A stretch of 64,000 bases of DNA from Stereocaulon alpinum (taxonomy: Eukaryota; Ascomycota; Lecanoromycetes; Lecanorales; Stereocaulaceae). This document shows, piece after piece, positions 58,952 to 64,000 of the stretch. The notes below the pieces were generated by a model. It had not been told where the DNA came from. It saw nothing but the letters and a program-made list of their open reading frames with translations, and made no database searches. A program made the position numbers and the translations under genes. The stretch lies in the NCBI GenBank assembly GCA_018257865.1, contig JAEUBA010000006.1:248001-312000 (forward strand). Direction: 5' to 3'. Each line of letters begins with the position of its first letter. Position 1 is the stretch's first letter.

Positions 58952-59635
58952 ATGGTCAACGCTACCACCATACTGAAGCTGGTTACTAGCACCTTGCTGG
59001 TCACCAGCTATACTGACTTGCTCGACACCCCCACCCCAGCCATAAGCACAACCATGAGCACAAGCACGATCATGGTCCCTAGTATAAGCGCGGACGAAGG
59101 CGCAATTACAATTACAAGCACCGTCATCGTCCAACCCCCACCTCCCCCACCACCACCACCACCACCGCCTCCACCTCCACCTCCCCCAAAGCCCACCCCA
59201 ACATGCGGCTCCGGCGCCCCCCCAGACTGTCACAACGGCCTATGGGGATCCCTCCACGGCCCCCTCCCCTGCGACACATTCTCCATCCTCCTCAACAACG
59301 GCAAAGCCCTAAAGACAAAACCCTTCCTAAAAATCGCCACATCCCTGCACCCCGACGGCGAAATCCACGAAATCCACAACTGTAAGCCAGACCATTTCAA
59401 CCGATACACATCTTGCTTATTACCTCATCCGTTTGAGATATGGACGGGAGGGAAGTGGTGTCGGAGTGGGGGGAATGCGGACGGGTTGCAGATTCTGTAT
59501 GATGGGCAGAATCTGGATGTGCCGAATTTGGGGAGCAGTGGGTGTAAGAATACGGGGAGTTATGAGTTTTTTTGTGCGTTGAAGGGGGGGAAGGAGGGGG
59601 AGCCGACGGGGTGGTGGGAGCCGGGTCAGGAGTAG
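58952..59635 (+). CDS. Polyproline-containing protein of unknown function
   Basis: A single exon encodes 227 residues. A hydrophobic N-terminus (ILKLVTSTLLVTS) could be a signal or anchor. A Thr/Ser-rich stretch follows, then a run of 18 consecutive prolines (about residues 62-79), then PTPTCGSGAP and a C-terminal region with six or more Cys and WTGGKWCRSGG. The polyproline tract is encoded by CCA/CCT/CCC mixtures, so it is not a simple trinucleotide expansion. Wall- or surface-associated function is a guess. The stop is at 59633-59635; no intron is evident. Confidence 0.6.
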   Translation: MVNATTILKLVTSTLLVTSYTDLLDTPTPAISTTMSTSTIMVPSISADEGAITITSTVIVQPPPPPPPPPPPPPPPPPPKPTPTCGSGAPPDCHNGLWGSLHGPLPCDTFSILLNNGKALKTKPFLKIATSLHPDGEIHEIHNCKPDHFNRYTSCLLPHPFEIWTGGKWCRSGGNADGLQILYDGQNLDVPNLGSSGCKNTGSYEFFCALKGGKEGEPTGWWEPGQE

Positions 59636-60224
59636 GTGGAGGGGTGTGGTGGTTGGTGGATGTGGGTGTGGAGGGTTCTAGATGAGATGAAAGTATGGGA
59701 ACATGGATACACACCGAGTTTGTCGACGTTGGGTCGGATTGGAATGAAAGCTGTGAGAATCACCTGGTAGTTGCCATTACGAAACAAAGAGCCATCGCTA
59801 TCGAGTAGGGATTGCGATGGCTCGAGCGGTGTTTCTGGTGGTGTTGATAAGTTCTGTGAGTAGGCAGAGTTTCGGAGGTGAACAATGTTCCTGGCGACGA
59901 GAAGTGAGTCTTGAGACTGGACAAATCGGAGAAACCATAGGGTTGCACAGAAGCATACGCGATTATCTGGGCTTTCCATCTCAGGCTTCTAATTCTTGCG
60001 AACGTATGTCTTTGCTCCACCGTTAAATGTATGGCATACACATACTCGTAACAGCGCCGTCAAAGGGCAATTTTCTTTGCGTGAGTACAGAAGACTAGTA
60101 TTCAGCACAGACAAGATCTAAGCTTGAAGGGTGGAGAAGCATATCAACCTCTTCCTCGAAGGCCCATGCTCCACGCAACGCTGGTATAATATACATCCTT
60201 CCACTTCTTCTATGTGTGTCCAAC
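59636..60224. other. Intergenic between convergent genes
   Basis: No gene is recognised. Open frames here on both strands are shadows or low complexity. Confidence 0.5.
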
Positions 60225-61217
60225 TCACTGCCCATATTTCGTCTCCTTGAACGGGTATCTGACCTGATCATCCTTCCTCAAGTATATCTTCTTTCGCTTC
60301 TTTGTGACCTGGTGTTCGACAAACACCTCCTTTGCGTGTTGTGCCATGAATTTCCGTATATATCTTGGATCCCATAATTCGCTTGCTACACCGAGATCTT
60401 TGCAGCAGCGTCGTAGAGCTGTCGATTTGCAGCCTTCGACTGCAGTGGTTATGCCTTCGGGTGAAAAGTAGTCTTGTTCACCACGGGCGACAGAGACGAG
60501 TCTATAGCAGAGTTAGCATGATGGTTGCGCGAATCATGTATGCGTAAGACTTGTCACCTACCTCCCTAACACTACAAGAGCGTATTCTCTCGTGACAGCC
60601 TTCGCTGTCACAATGGTCTCTCCTCTCGGCGCCAGCCCCCAACCTCCTGGACCAAAAGCCTGGTTTAGAATCCTCCTATACTTGATCTCGGGTAAGTAGA
60701 TGATGCCATCAGGCTTAATCTCGATCTCGTCGGGATGTATTGGTGCTAGCAACGCTTTTGCAGCTTCGGGAGGGAACGCCTCGGTAGATAGCCCATGGAA
60801 CGACCGTGACCAGTCAACCTGCCGATCGCCCTCATCAAGGACAACACTCTGATCATTGAGGCCACCACTCAAGTCGGGTACATCGGCTGCGATCGTTTCA
60901 GGGGATTCGGGTGGCTGGGGATCAAGGGATGTAGCTTTGGAGGCGGGCGAAGCAGCCTGTGCTTGTTGCGCTTGGTAGACCCTCGTCGATGTGAAAGCTC
61001 GACGAGATTCGGCATGCCTTGATGACCTTCGAGCGCTATCCGGTCTGCTTGAGCGGAGTGGTACTGAAGATTGGTGCTGGGTATCGGAGAAATCTTTGGG
61101 AAGATGGTGAATCTTTCCTCGTCGCGGCAGAGCTGTAGTGAAAGACACAGAGAAAGTCCGAGACGTTCTTGATATCTGTAGACACCACGACGCCCTTTGA
61201 AGGGTAAGGGTAGCCAT
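60225..61217 (-). CDS. MGM101: Mitochondrial genome maintenance protein Mgm101
   Basis: Exons 61217..60562 and 60501..60225 (60-nt intron) give 310 residues. The start at 61217 opens a mitochondrial presequence ([20 protein letters not shown]). A disordered Ser/Arg/Ala-rich linker follows. The conserved core is [45 protein letters not shown] and [12 protein letters not shown], then across the intron [42 protein letters not shown] and the basic tail [10 protein letters not shown]. Mgm101 is a Rad52-related single-strand DNA binding and annealing protein needed for mtDNA repair and inheritance. Confidence 0.95.
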
Positions 61218-61490
61218 ATGGGAGGCTACTTGAGGTTGGTGTGGGAAGACTCGTGGTCGCGAATCTCGAGCTTGAGCCCTGGATACGCCAAGCGTTTTAG
61301 GGCTGGGTGGCAAATAGCAACACGGTCACATGACACCCACATGAAATCTGAACGAGATAGCATATACAGAGATAATCCTGGATCCTCCAATTTGAAGAAG
61401 CGATCTATTCTTGAGCACAGCAAGGCTGGTCTATAGTGTAAAGCGGGTTCTCAAGTGTAGAAAGCCCGAGCCCCTATAAGCCAGATTGAT

Positions 61491-61957
61491 CTATGCATCC
61501 TTCGTCTCTGTCCTCTCATCATTGCCGTGCCTCTTCCAGCATTCTCGGAAGACTTCCATCTATATTACAGACTTACGGTCAGCTTCGGAGCAATTTTGAA
61601 TAGAATAGAATGTTGGGGAGATGGTTCCGGAATTGACCGCCGATTGACGGAGGTAGAAGGACCGAACAACTTACTTCCTTCCTACAAGACCTCCAATCCT
61701 TCTTGTCATAGTAGCAGTCGTTCATCTTAGTTTGTTCGGCTTCACAAGGTCAGAAATTTGTCAGGGAGTCACTAGGTATATTGTGTTCGTTGTCCTACCT
61801 GAGCACCCGGTGCTGTATATCCTTTTGTCCCTAATCGCGACAGTCAGCTTCGAGCCTTCAAGTCAGTTGTCAAGACCTACCAGTCATCAGGCTCATCATC
61901 ATCGTCTATCGCCTTCACTTCTTTGGGCTTCTGCGTACTTGATACAAAACCTCCCAT
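61491..61957 (-). CDS. COA4: Twin-CX9C protein, COA4/Cmc3-like
   Basis: Four tiny exons, 61957..61881, 61830..61799, 61739..61675 and 61559..61491 (introns 50, 59 and 115 nt; the interval 61740-61798 is the second), give 80 residues in exact phase. The protein opens MGGFVSSTQKPKEV, then DDDDEPDDWDKRI, then CSAEQTKMNDC and CRKEMEVFREC. Both cysteine pairs have nine residues between them, the twin-CX9C fold imported by Mia40 into the intermembrane space. The acidic DDW-RI-S-GC start plus DWRSC fits COA4, a cytochrome c oxidase assembly factor. No single exon exceeds 27 codons, so ORF scanning misses it. Confidence 0.88.
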
Positions 61958-62011
61958 CTTGCTTGGTGTGGTGACAGTGTCTTCGCTGGGTAAGGTTTTA
62001 AGAAGCTCAAA
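61958..62011. promoter_or_regulatory. 54-bp gap between divergent COA4 and BPL1 starts
   Basis: The start codons at 61957 (-) and 62012 (+) are only 54 bp apart, so the 5' leaders must overlap the opposite gene or be very short. Confidence 0.6.
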
Positions 62012-64000
62012 ATGGCCTCGAATAGAATGAATGTTCTGGTCTACTCTGGTACCCACTCCCCGCACTCATCTATATCCCTCATGATAAGATCATCCTAAGC
62101 TATTCTAGGCAATGGTTGTACCATAGAAGCAGTCCGACATTGTGTCTACACTCTACGCCGCCTGCTCTCACCCAATTACGCCGTCATCTCAGTGGAGGGG
62201 AAAGCTATCATCGAAGAGCCATGGTCCGCAACTTGTGCTCTACTCGTATTTCCGGGTGGAGCTGACCTGGGCTATTGTCGGACGCTTAATGGTGAAGGTA
62301 ATCGTAAGATTACTAACTATGTTGAGAGAGGCGGCTCGTACTTGGGATTCTGCGCTGGTGCGTACTATGCTAGCGGAAGATGCGAATTCGAAGCTGGCAA
62401 TAAGAAGCTTGAAGTGGTCGGGGATCGGGAACTTGCTTTTTATCCTGGTGTGTGTCGAGGGCTTGCATTTCCCGGGTTCGTCTACCATAGCGAAGCTGGT
62501 GCCAAGGCCGTTGAACTCAAAGTCTCCAAGACTGGCCTCACCAAAGGCTCCGTCCCTGACGTGTTCCGGTCTTACTACAATGGAGGCGGAGTCTTCGTGG
62601 ATGCTGCCAAGTACATAGATAAGGGTGTCGAGGTTCTTGCGAGTTACACGGAGGAGCTGAAAGTCGATTCCGGCGAAGGTACAGCTGCCGTGGTCTACTG
62701 TAAAGTGGGTGATGGTGCCGCAGTGTTGACATGTCCACATCCAGAGTATGCTTTATTTCACTCTCGATTGTGCACTCATAACTGACATCGCCCAAGGTTC
62801 GCCGCGGTCAATCTTGACCGCAACTCCCAATTACCAGGCTACTCTGAAGTTTTCGAAGCCTTAGCCAAGGATGACAAGCCGAGGACGGACTTCCTGATGG
62901 CTTGTTTGATGAAGCTCGGATTGGAAGTCAACCAGGAGAACACTGCGGTACCGTCCCTTTCCCGTCTGCATCTTTCTTCCATGTTGCCAAACGGGACATC
63001 AGATATGATGAAGTCATTACACGAGATTGTCTCCGTCGTAGATGAAGAGGAGTACATCAAAGACGAGAATGACACATTTCATCTTGAGAAACCCTCTGCA
63101 TGGTCGCTTGGCTCGCTTTCTGATGCTCTTCCTGGCAAGAAGAGCGAGAAAACTGACGGTGATGGTGTTGACGATGATAGAGACATCGACTTTAACAAGG
63201 TGGTCAAGCGTCTCGTGGTCCACGAAAAGGAGCCACCACCGAGCAAAGAGACCCCATACTTCAACCATCATGCATTCTTTGCGAACCTCAAGCACTACTA
63301 TTCCCAAACCCAGAGCGAAATCGACTTCGGCAAGAACATCATGTACGGAGAGGTAGTGACCAGTACAAACACCTTGCTTGAGAAGTATAATCACCCCACG
63401 TTATCGTCGGCAGAGATCAACGTACTGATAGGGCCAGAAATACAGAGCTGCTTCGACGCCTTCCGGCGGGGTTCACTGCCACTGCCACTATCCAGGTAGC
63501 TGGCCGGGGACGTGGATCCAATGTCTGGGTCTCTCCCGCAGGATCTCTTATGTTCTCTACTATCGTCCGTCATCCAGTGTCTTTGACTACGCAAGCGCCG
63601 GTAGTCTTCCTCCAATACCTCGCAGCACTGGCAATTGTTGAAGGAATCAAGTCCTATGATACCGGCTACCGGAACCTCCCAATCAAGCTGAAGTGGCCTA
63701 ATGATATCTGTAGAGTCCCATCGACTTCACTGAGGTGCGCCAACGTGCTAATTGCTTGGTAGATGCTATTGATCCCTCATCTAAGGAGCTTACCAAGATT
63801 GGCGGAATCTTAGTTAACTCGCATTACAATGCATCGGAATTCCTCTCAGTCATTGGTATCGGTCTCAACACCACCAATGCTGCCCCTACCACCTCTCTCA
63901 ACGCCTTGAGGCCTCCATATCCATTCACCCTTGAGAAGCTGCTGGCCCGCATTCTCACTACTTTCTCATCGATGTACGAGAAGTTCATCCACACTGGCTT
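62012..64000 (+). CDS. BPL1: Biotin-protein ligase (3' end outside window)
   Basis: Exons 62012..62048, 62109..62745, 62797..63384, 63438..63709 and 63763..64000 (runs off the end); introns 60, 51, 53 and 53 nt. The start gives MASNRMNVLVYSGNG. The N-terminal amidotransferase-like BPL_N domain has FPGGADLGY and GGSYLGFCAGAYYAS. A spacer is acidic. The catalytic domain starts around EVVTSTNTLLEK and has VAGRGRGSNVWVSPAG (the GRGRxxxW biotinyl-AMP loop), APVVFLQYLAALAIVEGI and LKWPNDIYA. It attaches biotin to acetyl-CoA, pyruvate and other carboxylases. About 590 residues are present before the window ends. Confidence 0.95.

Noticed and set aside
61675..61740. Suspected one-base frameshift in COA4 exon 3
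   Set aside because: Re-reading the overlapping + strand frame (LLPSYKTS) confirmed the base count; the exon is 65 nt and the frame is intact.

Overview
The window is nuclear DNA of a filamentous ascomycete (Pezizomycotina). The evidence is the many 41-80 nt GT-AG introns with CTAAC/CTGAC-like branch sites, the fungal gene families, and a transposon with the marks of repeat-induced point mutation (RIP). The class cannot be fixed from sequence alone; Dothideomycetes or Leotiomycetes would fit. Exon structures below were deduced by eye from splice signals, reading phase and family conservation.

Bases 1-29,000 are gene-sparse and accessory. They hold a partial TANGO2/NRDE gene, an HVA22/TB2-DP1 membrane protein, a decayed caspase-like gene, a secreted heme-thiolate peroxygenase, a beta-hydroxyacid dehydrogenase, a decayed methyltransferase that runs into an 80-bp tandem repeat, a VOC-fold protein, a protein kinase carrying three C-terminal SH3 domains, a 159-bp MITE just upstream of that kinase, a decayed kinase-like gene, and a homeodomain transcription factor. 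Long intervals between them show nothing recognisable.

Bases 29,000-43,000 are a dense housekeeping block: THOC1 (THO complex) head-to-head with the spliceosomal helicase Aquarius, a DUF7730-like protein, a hot-dog thioesterase, TFIIH subunit Tfb2, and a low-complexity protein. Bases 43,000-47,300 contain decayed F-box-like genes. The replication-fork protection gene TOF1/swi1/Timeless follows.

Bases 51,138-54,688 are one RIP-degraded Tc1/mariner-type element. It has 103-bp terminal inverted repeats, a TA target duplication, a DD34E transposase relic on the + strand and a second, convergent decayed gene on the - strand. It sits between TOF1 and a mitochondrial 3-hydroxybutyryl-CoA dehydrogenase gene, inside a stretch that carries MluI-box (ACGCGT) sequences on both sides.

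Bases 56,000-64,000 hold a multi-span membrane protein, a polyproline protein, MGM101 (mtDNA maintenance), a small four-exon twin-CX9C protein (COA4) and, only 54 bp away and divergent, biotin-protein ligase, which runs off the window. Mitochondrial functions recur at this end: HBDH, MGM101, COA4, and BPL, which charges carboxylases.
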